Shown here: positions 19,019 through 27,525 of the stretch, one piece after another
How positions within the stretch are numbered: the stretch's first letter is position 1
Layout of the letters: each line of letters opens with the position of its first letter
NCBI GenBank assembly: GCA_030148775.1
Contig: JASBST010000067.1
Span: 1 to 47,400, forward strand
Length of the DNA stretch: 47,400 nt
Direction of reading: 5' to 3'
Source of the DNA: Thiogranum sp.
GTDB lineage: Bacteria > Pseudomonadota > Gammaproteobacteria > DSM-19610
Translations under genes and position numbers: made by a program
The notes under the pieces: model-generated
What the model saw: the letters and a program-made list of their open reading frames with translations, nothing else
Database searches by the model: none
Told to the model about the DNA's origin: nothing

Positions 19019-19874
19019 TCGAGCGGCGGCACACGCCGGCTATCGGTGGTGCCGGCATCTGGCCCGCGGCCACTACGAAAATTTTCCCGTCGCCTCCTGG
19101 CTGTTGCCGCCGGCCCTGCGCAATCCGGTCGCTGCGATTTACGCATTTGCGCGCAGTGCCGACGACCTCGCCGATGAACACCAAATCGCCGCCGACACGC
19201 GTCTGCGACGACTCGAAGCGATGGGCGACGCGCTCGACGCGCTGGCCGAGGGTCGCCCGCCCGCCGTTCCGCTCTATCAGGCGCTGGCCGACACGGTCGC
19301 GCGTCACCGACTGCCGCTGCAGCCTTTCCACGATCTGTTGAGCGCCTTTCGCCAGGACGTGACCCAGTCCCGCTATCGCGATTTTGGCGAACTCATGGAC
19401 TACTGCCGACGCTCGGCCAACCCGGTCGGCCGGTTGCTGCTGCATCTCCAGGGATACCACGACGCACGCGATCTCGCCCACGCCGACGCCATCTGCAGCG
19501 CCCTGCAGTTGATCAATTTTCTCCAGGACATCGCGCCGGATTACCGGCAGCGCGGACGCATCTACCTGCCGGCCGACGAAATGGCGCGCTTCGGCGTGGG
19601 TGAAGCCGATATCGCCGAGTGCCGCAACAGCGCCGCAGTACAGGCGTTGATACGCTTTCAGATCCAGCGTTGTGCGCGGCTGTTGCGCGCCGGCAGCCCG
19701 CTGGGCACCCGTCTCAACGGGCGCTTCGCGCTGGAACTGCGCGCCATTGTTCTCGGCGGCTCACGCATACTGGAAAAGCTCTATCGACAGGAGGATGTCT
19801 ACAGCCGTCCCCGCCTCGACAGGCGCGACCGACTGGCCATCGCGTGGGGAGCGCTGCGCCAGGGTTTCGCCTGA
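19008..19874 (+). CDS. hpnC: Hydroxysqualene synthase HpnC
   Basis: A trans-isoprenyl diphosphate synthase family protein of 288 residues. In the bacterial three-enzyme route HpnD joins two farnesyl diphosphates to presqualene diphosphate, HpnC converts that to hydroxysqualene, and HpnE reduces it to squalene. The first aspartate-rich motif is ARSADDLADE and the second is INFLQDIAPDYRQRGRIYLP. The N-terminus HYENFPVASWLLP is typical of HpnC and differs from HpnD. The start at 19008 lies inside the end of rmuC. HpnD follows 49 bases later. The assignment as HpnC rests on order and on the differences from the next gene. Confidence 0.92.
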   Translation: MSIDRAAAHAGYRWCRHLARGHYENFPVASWLLPPALRNPVAAIYAFARSADDLADEHQIAADTRLRRLEAMGDALDALAEGRPPAVPLYQALADTVARHRLPLQPFHDLLSAFRQDVTQSRYRDFGELMDYCRRSANPVGRLLLHLQGYHDARDLAHADAICSALQLINFLQDIAPDYRQRGRIYLPADEMARFGVGEADIAECRNSAAVQALIRFQIQRCARLLRAGSPLGTRLNGRFALELRAIVLGGSRILEKLYRQEDVYSRPRLDRRDRLAIAWGALRQGFA

Positions 19875-19923
19875 GGCGGCAGAAACGCTAGAATCGGCTG
19901 GTGTCTCCCAGTCCGGACCCCCG

Positions 19924-20781
19924 ATGTCCCCCGACCAGTACTGCCAGAATAAAACTGCGGCGAGTGGTTCCAGTTTTTATTACAGCTTTCTCTTTCTGCC
20001 CACGGAGCAGCGCCGGGCGATCACCGCGCTGTACGCGTTTTGCCGCGAGGTCGACGATTGCGTGGACAATTGCAGCGACCTGTCCATCGCCACGAACAAA
20101 CTCGACTGGTGGCGCGGCGAAATCGACGCCTGTTTCGCCGAGCGTCCCAGCCACCCGGTGACGCGGGCGCTGCTGCCGTCCCTGGCCCGTTACAATCTGC
20201 CGGCGGAACATTTCCACGAAATCATCGACGGCATGCGCATGGACCTGCACCAGCATCGCTACGCCAACTTCAGCGAACTGGCGCTGTACTGCCACCGTGT
20301 CGCCGGCGTGGTCGGTCTGCTGTCGGCGGAAATCTTCGGCTACCGGCATCGCCAGACGCTGAAATACGCCGAAACCCTGGGGACCGCGATGCAATTGACC
20401 AACATCATCCGCGACGTGCGCGAGGACGCCGAACGCGGCCGTGTCTATCTGCCGGCCGATGAATTACGCGACCATGGCATCGACGCCGAGAGTGTTTTAC
20501 AGGCCGGCGAGGCACTCAAGGGGCTGCTCGCGGTACAGGCACGGCGCGCGCGCGACTATTACCAACGCGCGCTTTCCTACCTGCCGGACGAGGACCGTTA
20601 CCCGCAGAGGGCCGGTCTGATCATGGCGGCAATCTATCAGGCACTGTTGCAGGAGATTGCCGCCGACGGCTACAACGTGGTGCAACGCCGCCTGAGCCTC
20701 ACACCGGTGCGGAAATTATGGATTGCCTGGCGCACCGCGCGGCGCGAACGGCGGCGGCAGCGACGCTACGCCCATGGCTGA
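19924..20781 (+). CDS. hpnD: Presqualene diphosphate synthase HpnD
   Basis: A squalene/phytoene synthase family protein of 285 residues catalysing head-to-head condensation of two farnesyl diphosphates. The signature motifs are YAFCREVDDCVDN and LTNIIRDVREDAERGRVYLP, with YCHRVAGVVGLLSAEIFGY between them. The start MSPDQYCQNKTAASGSSFYY gives the normal family N-terminus. The last 8 bases overlap the start of hpnE. Phytoene synthases look similar, but the neighbouring HpnC and HpnE make squalene the likely product. Confidence 0.94.
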   Translation: MSPDQYCQNKTAASGSSFYYSFLFLPTEQRRAITALYAFCREVDDCVDNCSDLSIATNKLDWWRGEIDACFAERPSHPVTRALLPSLARYNLPAEHFHEIIDGMRMDLHQHRYANFSELALYCHRVAGVVGLLSAEIFGYRHRQTLKYAETLGTAMQLTNIIRDVREDAERGRVYLPADELRDHGIDAESVLQAGEALKGLLAVQARRARDYYQRALSYLPDEDRYPQRAGLIMAAIYQALLQEIAADGYNVVQRRLSLTPVRKLWIAWRTARRERRRQRRYAHG

Positions 20782-22123
20782 GGCGACACCAGCGACGGCA
20801 CCGGTACTGGTGGTGGGTGGCGGTTGGGCGGGCCTGTCGGCGGCATTGACCCTGTGCCGTCACAAGGTGCCGGTGGTACTGGTGGAATCGGCGCGCCAGC
20901 TGGGCGGCCGTGCCCGCAGCGTGCGCAGCGACAAGCGCATTCTGGATAACGGCCAGCACCTGGTGATCGGCGCTTATCAATCGTTGCTGACGCTGATGCA
21001 ACAGATTGGCGTCGACATAGACGCCGTCTTCGAGCGCCTGCCGTTGACGCTGCAGCTCTATCGCAACAATAAACTCAGTCTGAAATTCAAGGCGCCGGTG
21101 CTGCCGGCGCCTTTTCACTTGCTGGGCGCGCTCGGCAGCGCCCGCGGCCTCTCCCCCCGGGAGCGCCTGCAGGCCCTGCGCTTCAGCCGCAACGTCATCC
21201 ATCTGAATGTCACCGCCGCCGAGGACTTCTCCGTGCAGACGCTGCTACAGGATCACGGTCAACCGCCGGGACTGGTCCGCAAGCTCTGGGAACCCTTGTG
21301 CCTGGCCAGTCTGAACACGCCCATTGACCTGGCCTCGGCGCGTCTGTTCACCCGCGTTTTGCAGACATTGTTCGCGGGTTCCCGGCCGGACTCCGACCTG
21401 CTGATTCCCTGCCAGGAGCTCAACGCCCTGTTGCCGCGTCCGGCGTGCGAATTCCTCGAAAGCCGGGGCGCCGGCGTCGAGCTGGGGCAACGCGTCACCG
21501 GTCTGGATATCGACGCGCAAGGTATTCGCGGCGCCATCCTGGGCGAACGCCGCGTTGCGGCCACGCAGGTGATTCTCGCCACGCCGCACAGCGTCACCCG
21601 CCGGCTGCTGTCACGACACCCCGCGCTACAACCGCTGGCGGCGAAACTCGGCGAACTGGGTCATGAACCGATCGCCACGCTCTATCTTCAATACCCAGCC
21701 TAGGTCGCGCTCGATCCGGTCATGGTCGGACTCGAATCGGGACTGGCGCAATGGATATTCGACCGCCGGTGTTGCGGACAACCGGGACTGATGGCGGTCG
21801 TCATCAGCGGCCGCGGCGAACACCAGCGTCTGACGGCAGCGGCGCTGGTCGACGCTGTGATCACCGAATTGAAGACACATTTTCCGCACTGGCCGGCACC
21901 AATGGACAGCCGGCTTATCCGCGACAAACGCGCCACCTTCTGTGCCAAGGTCGGCGTCGATACCTGGCGTCCGCACAACCGCACCCCGATCGCCGGGCTC
22001 TGGCTGGCTGGCGACTATACCGCCACCGATCTGCCGGCGACACTAGAAGGCGCGGTGCAAAGCGGCAACCAGTGCGCCAAGCAGGTCATGCAATCGTTGC
22101 GCGGACCAAACGTGGTAAACTGA
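20774..22123 (+). pseudogene. hpnE: Hydroxysqualene reductase HpnE, interrupted by in-frame TAG
   Basis: An FAD-dependent amine-oxidase/desaturase-type protein that reduces hydroxysqualene to squalene. The dinucleotide motif VLVVGGGWAGLSAALTL is at residues 11-27. The frame runs to codon 310 (21701-21703), where TAG follows ATLYLQYPA. The same frame then continues to 22123 with family-like sequence, including the conserved C-terminal FAD motif GLWLAGDYTATDLPATLEGA. The total would be 449 residues, normal for HpnE. The expected codon at the lesion is probably CAG (LQYPAQV), a single C to T change. Without the tail the FAD site is incomplete and squalene synthesis should fail. It overlaps hpnD by 8 bases and ends 4 bases before the yciK-like gene. 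Confidence 0.9.
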
Positions 22124-22127
22124 ACGG

Positions 22128-22895
22128 ATGTACATTCCTGATACCTGGTCGCCCGCCGACGCCTGCCTGAGCAACCGTACCATCCTCATCACCGGCGCCG
22201 GCGACGGTATCGGCGCGGAGGTCGCCTGTGCCTGCGCCGCGCACGGCGCCACCGTGATCCTGCTGGACAAGGTCGTGCGCAACCTGGAATCGGTCTACGA
22301 CCGCATTGAAGCCGCCGGTGGTCCCCAACCGGCGATCTACCCGTTGGATCTGGAAGGCGCAAGTGAAAAGGACTACTTCGATCTGGCCGCCACCGTCGAC
22401 AAGGAATTCGGCCGACTCGACGGCTTGTTGCACAATGCCGCCATGCTGGGCGCACTGATCCCGCTGGCGCATTTCGAGTCCGAGCTGTGGTGCCGGATCA
22501 TGCAGGTCAATATCAACGCCCCTTTCATGCTTACCCGCGCCTGCCTGGCGTCTCTGATGAACAGCGAAGACGCGTCGATCCTGTTTTGCTCGGACGGCAG
22601 CGGCCGTCACGGCAAAGCCTATTGGGGGGCGTATGCCGCCAGCAAAGCGGCCGGGGAGAATCTCATGCAGACGCTGGCCGACGAACTCGAGACCAATACC
22701 CGGGTGCGCGTCAACAGCATCGATCCGGGGCCGGTGGCCACCAACTTACGCGCCCTGGCCTATCCAGCCGAAAACCCGCAGCGGCGCGCCAAACCGGCGG
22801 ATGTCGTTCTGCCCTTCGTCTATCTGCTGAGCGGCGACAGCCGGGGCATCACAGGAGAACAATTCGAGGTCCAGCGGCCTATTCCATCAAATTAA
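22128..22895 (+). CDS. yciK: Short-chain dehydrogenase/reductase, YciK-like
   Basis: A 255-residue classical SDR. The cofactor motif is LITGAGDGIGAE at residues 20-31, and the NNAG-equivalent is LLHNAAMLG. The catalytic tyrosine and lysine are in YAASKAAGE, and the post-catalytic segment is NSIDPGPVATNLR. The family is conserved beside mupP in Pseudomonas (PA3173), but its physiological substrate is not established. It starts 4 bases after hpnE. Its 3' end overlaps the convergent thioredoxin-like gene by 17 bases. Confidence 0.88.
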   Translation: MYIPDTWSPADACLSNRTILITGAGDGIGAEVACACAAHGATVILLDKVVRNLESVYDRIEAAGGPQPAIYPLDLEGASEKDYFDLAATVDKEFGRLDGLLHNAAMLGALIPLAHFESELWCRIMQVNINAPFMLTRACLASLMNSEDASILFCSDGSGRHGKAYWGAYAASKAAGENLMQTLADELETNTRVRVNSIDPGPVATNLRALAYPAENPQRRAKPADVVLPFVYLLSGDSRGITGEQFEVQRPIPSN

Positions 22896-23910
22896 TGTGC
22901 ACACCCTGCGCTTCCAGAGCCTCCGCGCGCTTCTGGATGTAACGCTGGAAGCTCGGTTGTGAGCGATAGGCGCCGGACAGCACATAGTCCAGCGAGGACT
23001 GGATATGGAACGCCTTCAGATAGGCCTCGGTGCGGAATGCCTCGCTGCCCTGGTCGAACATGATCAGGGTGGGCGCATACTGCACATTCAACGCACGCGA
23101 CCATTCGGCTACGGTGGTTTCCCGGCCCGACGGGGTCTGCACCGGCGTATCGGCCCACATATCGAGCAGTGCGACGTCAAATTGCCGCAGCAATTCGCGA
23201 CTCTCCGGCCGCTTCAGGATGTCCTCGTGCAGCTCGTCGCAGGGGCCACAATCCTTTTGTTCGAACATGACCAGCAGCGGTTTCGTCTGTTCACGCTCGG
23301 CGAAACGGTAGGGGGGCCGCAGGTAGCTTGCGTCCTGGTGCAATTCGCCCTTCGCCGCCACCGGTTCATTAGCGGCCAGAAAGGTCCGAAAATCCATTTC
23401 ACGCTCTTTTTTCTGCCCCACGTAATCCATAACCGCGGAGAATTTATGCGGCGGGTAGTATCCGTTTAACCGTACCACTACGTTGCCCTGTTCGTCGAGA
23501 AACAGCAGCGTCGGTGTGAACATGACCTTGAGACCGGCAGCGAAACTCTTCTCCGAGACCGACTTGCCGGTGAAATCCACCACTTCGCGATCGCCCCACA
23601 TATTGATGGCGATGACGTCGAAAAAGCGCCGCGTTCGTTCGACGATATCGCGCTGACTGAAATTTGTCTCCAGCAGTTTTTTGCAATAGGGACAACCGTC
23701 CTGGTAGAAATACAACATGACGCGCCGACCGTTTTCGGCGGCCTCGGCAACGTCTTCGCGAATATCCAGAAACGATTGTTTGAACCAGGCGGGTTGTTCA
23801 TGGTAGCCCGGGTTGACCATACCGGGGGACAGAACCGCCGTGCCCGGTTCTGCTGAAACAGCTACCGTCGACACCACCAGCAGTAACAGACAAAAAACAT
23901 GACGGGCCAT
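22879..23910 (-). CDS. Exported protein with two thioredoxin-like domains
   Basis: A 343-residue protein with a signal peptide (MARHVFCLLLLVVSTVAVSA, cleavage expected near AEP), so it acts in the periplasm. The first thioredoxin-like domain, about residues 45-180, has CPYC in YFYQDGCPYCKKLLE and the cis-proline region KVMFTPTLLFLD. The second, about 205-320, has CGPC in FEQKDCGPCDELHED and NVQYAPTLIMFD. Both active sites keep two cysteines, so both could do dithiol chemistry. Partners are unknown; SoxW-like or cytochrome-maturation roles are possible. The start at 23910 was chosen because it begins the signal peptide; an open extension to 23979 would precede it. Confidence 0.8.
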   Translation of the reverse strand: MARHVFCLLLLVVSTVAVSAEPGTAVLSPGMVNPGYHEQPAWFKQSFLDIREDVAEAAENGRRVMLYFYQDGCPYCKKLLETNFSQRDIVERTRRFFDVIAINMWGDREVVDFTGKSVSEKSFAAGLKVMFTPTLLFLDEQGNVVVRLNGYYPPHKFSAVMDYVGQKKEREMDFRTFLAANEPVAAKGELHQDASYLRPPYRFAEREQTKPLLVMFEQKDCGPCDELHEDILKRPESRELLRQFDVALLDMWADTPVQTPSGRETTVAEWSRALNVQYAPTLIMFDQGSEAFRTEAYLKAFHIQSSLDYVLSGAYRSQPSFQRYIQKRAEALEAQGVHINLME

Positions 23911-24122
23911 AGCGACGGGCACTCCAAATACAAATGTTAATAATAGGTGAATGGTGTGCGCTCCGCTGCGTGGACGCAAGCACCGGGGGCGGAAAATCGT
24001 CGCCGGCCGGCAGTCATACGGTCGCCGTCATCACGTCATTAGTTTGACGATCTCCGTCTATGTGCGCTTAGACGCATTTATTACTTATTGTTTTTACTAG
24101 CTTTGTAAATTTTTCACAGCTC

Positions 24123-24138
24123 TGGCACAAAATTCGCA
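24123..24138 (+). promoter_or_regulatory. Sigma-54-like -24/-12 element before the GAF-GGDEF gene
   Basis: TGGCACAAAATTCGCA matches the sigma-54 consensus TGGCACG-N4-TTGCW except for A for G at the seventh base and C for T in the -12 half. GG and GC are 12 bases apart, as required. It lies 37 bases before the ATG at 24176, giving a short leader. The 60 bases upstream are AT-rich. No enhancer site was recognised. Confidence 0.45.
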
Positions 24139-24175
24139 TTGATTTTGTTGCAAATTTCATTCTTGGTGCAATGTT

Positions 24176-25087
24176 ATGAACAAACCGCTGCACGACATCC
24201 TACAAGCCGTGGCCGAAACGCCGGCCATCCGTGGCCCGGCGCGGCAGGAAGTGGCGGCCTACCAGACGCTGGAGATGGTCAGGTGTTTGCAGACCAGCCT
24301 GGACCCCACCAGGCTGATGGAATTGTTCAGCCAGGAGGTCGGCCATCTGGTGCCCCACCAGGGTATCCGCTACCGCAACGACGATCTCGAGCTGGAGGTC
24401 AAGCTGGGCACACAGTCACGCCATAGCTGCTCCTATAAGCTGCATATCGGTGACGAACCGCTGGGCAAACTGTCGTTCCGGCGCAGCGAGAAATTCAGCG
24501 AACGGGACACTGAAGTTCTCGAACGACTGCTGTGCAATTTGCTGTATCCGCTGCGCAATGCCCTGCTTTATCAGGATGCGCTGCAGTTGGCGCAAAAGGA
24601 CCCCCTGACCGGTGTCAGCAATCGCGCGGCACTCGACGAAATGCTGCGCCGCGAACTCAGTCATGCACGGCGGCAACAGGCCGATTGCGCGATGCTGGTT
24701 CTGGATATCGATCATTTCAAGGCCATTAACGACCGCTATGGCCATATTATCGGCGACTGCGCGCTCAAGGCGATCGCGCAAAAAGCCGACGCCTGCAAGC
24801 GCGACGGCGACTTGCTGTTTCGTTACGGTGGCGAGGAGTTTATCGTACTGATGCGCGACACGGACAGGGACGGTGCGTTGCTGCTGGCCGAACGCATCCG
24901 CAGCCATATCGCCGGGAACCCGTGCCGCTGCTCCGGAGCCGAGCTTGCCATGACGGTGAGCATCGGTGTCAGCATGCTGGCCGACAGCGACACCCCCGAA
25001 TCACTGTTCGCACGCGCCGATCAGGCGCTGTACCGGGCGAAGGACAACGGCCGCAACCGGGTCTGCGTGATCGACCCACAGGCTTGA
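24176..25087 (+). CDS. GAF-GGDEF diguanylate cyclase
   Basis: Makes cyclic di-GMP from two GTP. In the 303-residue protein, residues about 25-135 form a GAF-like sensor region without membrane helices. The GGDEF domain from about 140 starts DPLTGVSNRAALDEML, carries the active-site loop RYGGEEFIVLM, and ends ADQALYRAKDNGRN. RDGD sits five residues before GGEEF, the correct place for an RxxD inhibitory site, so product inhibition is expected. The ATG at 24176 has no obvious Shine-Dalgarno sequence. It is convergent with the FMN reductase gene, with 13 bases between them. Confidence 0.93.
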   Translation: MNKPLHDILQAVAETPAIRGPARQEVAAYQTLEMVRCLQTSLDPTRLMELFSQEVGHLVPHQGIRYRNDDLELEVKLGTQSRHSCSYKLHIGDEPLGKLSFRRSEKFSERDTEVLERLLCNLLYPLRNALLYQDALQLAQKDPLTGVSNRAALDEMLRRELSHARRQQADCAMLVLDIDHFKAINDRYGHIIGDCALKAIAQKADACKRDGDLLFRYGGEEFIVLMRDTDRDGALLLAERIRSHIAGNPCRCSGAELAMTVSIGVSMLADSDTPESLFARADQALYRAKDNGRNRVCVIDPQA

Positions 25088-25100
25088 CCGTACGGGCGGC

Positions 25101-25715
25101 TCACATACCGTTTTTAAACATCGTGGTTTCGGTCGCCCCGCTGGCGCGCACCTGGCGCAGCGCCAGGGCATATTCCTTCAGAATGCTCAACGCATACGCG
25201 AAACGGGCGCGGAAATACTGATCGGCCTCGGGGTTGTTGTCCGCTTCACGCTCGTTGAGAACGCTTTCGACATTGCGCACGATGACGTGTTCGGGAATGT
25301 AACAAAGGCGGTTGTTCTTATAGCTGCTCATGCGTAACTCGGCCACCGGGTAGGCGCCCCCGTCGGCGGACGACACCGTGACAATCAGCGCGGGCTTGTG
25401 TCCCACCTCCTGCCTTCCACACAAGAGAAAAAAATTCTTCAACCCGGCGGGCACCTGGCCATGCCACTCGGGGGCTACGACGATGAGCGCATCGCTCGAC
25501 TTCAGCGCTTGTGAGATCGGCTGCATGCGATCCCGCCATGCCTCGGCGCCTTCCCATATGCTTTCATCCCATAACGGCAAGGGATTGTTCGCCAGCGTGA
25601 ACAACCAGGTTTCCTCGCACAGCTTCGTTTCTTCGAGCGTGCGCTGAAGATAGCGCGCGACCTTCTCGCTCTGGGAGTTTTCGCGATGACTACCGCTGAT
25701 AATGCTGAATTTCAT
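25101..25715 (-). CDS. NADPH-dependent FMN reductase family protein
   Basis: A flavodoxin-like NAD(P)H:FMN reductase of 204 residues. The FMN-phosphate loop is ISGSHRENSQSEKVARYL at the N-terminus, and VAPEWHGQVPAGLKNFF and VTVSSADGGAYPVAELR form the flavin and dimer contacts of the family. Possible roles are supply of reduced flavin, or quinone or azo reduction; the sequence does not decide. It has a modest ribosome site (GGAAACGAG). It is a single gene between two diguanylate cyclase genes. Confidence 0.85.
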   Translation of the reverse strand: MKFSIISGSHRENSQSEKVARYLQRTLEETKLCEETWLFTLANNPLPLWDESIWEGAEAWRDRMQPISQALKSSDALIVVAPEWHGQVPAGLKNFFLLCGRQEVGHKPALIVTVSSADGGAYPVAELRMSSYKNNRLCYIPEHVIVRNVESVLNEREADNNPEADQYFRARFAYALSILKEYALALRQVRASGATETTMFKNGM

Positions 25716-25845
25716 ATCTCGTTTCCGTCCCGGCTGAGTCCAACTTGAAAATCACATGGTAACTGCATCCTGCCGCCGGACTCCAGCCCATGGACAAAAC
25801 CCCCGCGGCGTTCCGGTGTAGCCCGCCGATCCGATTCGGAGGAAT

Positions 25846-26886
25846 TTATTGGCCGGGAAAATTCTTGACCTGGTTGCGTCCGCTCTGTTTGGCCCGATAC
25901 AGCGCCTTGTCGGCTCTGTCCAGCACATCCGCCGCGCTATCACCGTCGCGCAGATAGTCATAGCCGATACTGACGGTGACACTTCCCAACGGCTGGCCGG
26001 TGTCGGTGCGTTTGAGTTGACTTGCTTCGACCTGGCGGCGGACGGGCTCCGCCACATGTTCGACGCCGTCGCGCGCGGCCGTGTCCACGATTACCGCAAA
26101 TTCATCCCCACCAAAGCGGGCCACCACGTCCTTGCCTGTGAAATTCTTGCGCAACACCGAAGCGACAAACTGCAGGATCTTGTCGCCGATCTGATGACCG
26201 TGGCGGTCATTGATCGTTTTGAAATGATCGATGTCGATCATCATCAAACAGATGGCCTGCATTTGTCGCAAGCTGGTTTCGAGCGACTCCGCCAGCTTGT
26301 CGTCGAAAGCGCGGCAGTTGGCCAGCCCGGTCAACGGGTCCTTGACGGCCTCCTGGCGCACCCGCTCGAGTTCGTTGCGCAGCAGATCGATTTCGCTCGC
26401 GCGCTCCTGCAGGGCGCCGGCGATTTGACTGTTGGAGGCAGCCACCGCGTGGGTGTCCTCGACAATCGCCTGCACCAGCTTGCGCAAATCGCGCAGGTCC
26501 TCGCAGCTTTCCAGGCGTTTACTGCAACTGCCCAACACAGCGCTATAGCGTGTGAGTTCCAGACCGGCGTCGACGATAATCTGCACGATATCGGCCAACA
26601 GGCTGCGCACTTCGCCCTCGACCCGCTGCAGCGCGCTCAGATCCCCCCCCGCGACATGGCGCTTGTAGAGTGTACAGGCCTGTTCGTAATCATAAGCCAC
26701 CTCACCCGATTCGATTCTGGCCAGGGCCTGGACCAGCTCCGGCGTGCGCTCGAGACGGTATTCGTACCACAAGGCGTAGTTGATCGGTGTCACGGGTATG
26801 CCGAGGCGGGTCATGAGCGGAAACACCAGCCGGGCAATCTCCTGGGCGCGCGCGCTGTCGCAGGGGTACTCCATCATCGGTTCCAT
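25846..26886 (-). CDS. GGDEF diguanylate cyclase with N-terminal helical domain
   Basis: A 346-residue cytoplasmic diguanylate cyclase. Residues 1-175 are helical, with PINYALWYEYRLERTPEL near the start and a coiled-coil linker (ALQERASEIDLLRNELERVRQ split over two heptads). The catalytic domain begins DPLTGLANCRAFDDKL and has the loop RFGGDEFAVIV. The inhibitory site is lost (TGKD instead of RxxD), unlike the neighbouring cyclase at 24176. The ATG at 26886 was preferred over the GTG at 26889 because of GAGG just upstream. It follows the thioredoxin gene by 29 bases and is likely co-transcribed with it. Confidence 0.92.
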   Translation of the reverse strand: MEPMMEYPCDSARAQEIARLVFPLMTRLGIPVTPINYALWYEYRLERTPELVQALARIESGEVAYDYEQACTLYKRHVAGGDLSALQRVEGEVRSLLADIVQIIVDAGLELTRYSAVLGSCSKRLESCEDLRDLRKLVQAIVEDTHAVAASNSQIAGALQERASEIDLLRNELERVRQEAVKDPLTGLANCRAFDDKLAESLETSLRQMQAICLMMIDIDHFKTINDRHGHQIGDKILQFVASVLRKNFTGKDVVARFGGDEFAVIVDTAARDGVEHVAEPVRRQVEASQLKRTDTGQPLGSVTVSIGYDYLRDGDSAADVLDRADKALYRAKQSGRNQVKNFPGQ

Positions 26887-26915
26887 CACCTCGCCAATGA
26901 AAAGGGAAACAGGTA

Positions 26916-27266
26916 TCAGGGCGTATAGTCGTCGTCCAACTGCTTGCGCAAAAACTCCACAATCCCGGCTTTAGACCTGGCTCCGCTGAAACGCCCCCGC
27001 TCTTCGCGGCGATAAAACAGAATAACGGTGGGAAAGCCCCGCAGCCGATAACGTCCGGCCAGTTTCATATTCTCGCCCTGGTCGACCTCCACCTTGACGA
27101 TACGTAAACGTCCCTGCCACTGCTCCGCCAATTGGTCCAGGATCGGCGCGATCACGAGGCAGGGCGCGCACCACCCGGCCCAGAAGTCCACCAGCACCGG
27201 TAGCGCATCGGAGGCCGTCATCACCTCCGCCTCGAAACCCTCCAAACTGGTATGCACCACAGCCAT
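26916..27266 (-). CDS. Thioredoxin
   Basis: A single-domain cytoplasmic thioredoxin of 116 residues. The active site is FWAGWCAPCLVIAPIL, with WCAPC instead of the commoner WCGPC; both are known in thioredoxins. The cis-proline segment RGFPTVILFYR and the VKVEVDQGENMKLAGRY region complete the fold. There is no signal peptide. The gene lies upstream of a diguanylate cyclase on the same strand and is divergent from the porin gene, sharing the 259-base intergenic region with its Pho box. Confidence 0.92.
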   Translation of the reverse strand: MAVVHTSLEGFEAEVMTASDALPVLVDFWAGWCAPCLVIAPILDQLAEQWQGRLRIVKVEVDQGENMKLAGRYRLRGFPTVILFYRREERGRFSGARSKAGIVEFLRKQLDDDYTP

Positions 27267-27444
27267 ATAAATTTAACGTAAAGCCAGCAGGTGAGTACCG
27301 CGGCACGAAATGCCTGGTAGGACAGCCATGCGGGAATTGTTATTGCTATTTGCTGCTTAGATATTAGTAGTTTAGATTTTACTTATTCTAGGCCGCATGG
27401 GCAAGCCGCGTCTGCGCCCAGCCCGTAACAAAAACTTAACCCTA

Positions 27445-27462
27445 TCGTCATATTATAGTCAT
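27445..27462 (+). promoter_or_regulatory. Pho box upstream of the porin
   Basis: TCGTCAT-ATTA-TAGTCAT is two 7-bp direct repeats separated by an AT-rich 4-mer, the exact layout of a PhoB site (consensus CTGTCAT-N4-CTGTCAC). It lies 63 bases before the porin ATG. Together with the downstream OprO/OprP-type porin, this supports induction by phosphate starvation. The site also lies upstream of the divergent thioredoxin gene. Confidence 0.7.
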
Positions 27463-27525
27463 ACATCCGCAATACGCTGCACGCTCTTTTGATCAAACTC
27501 ATTAAAACATTAGGAGAGCGTGTCA

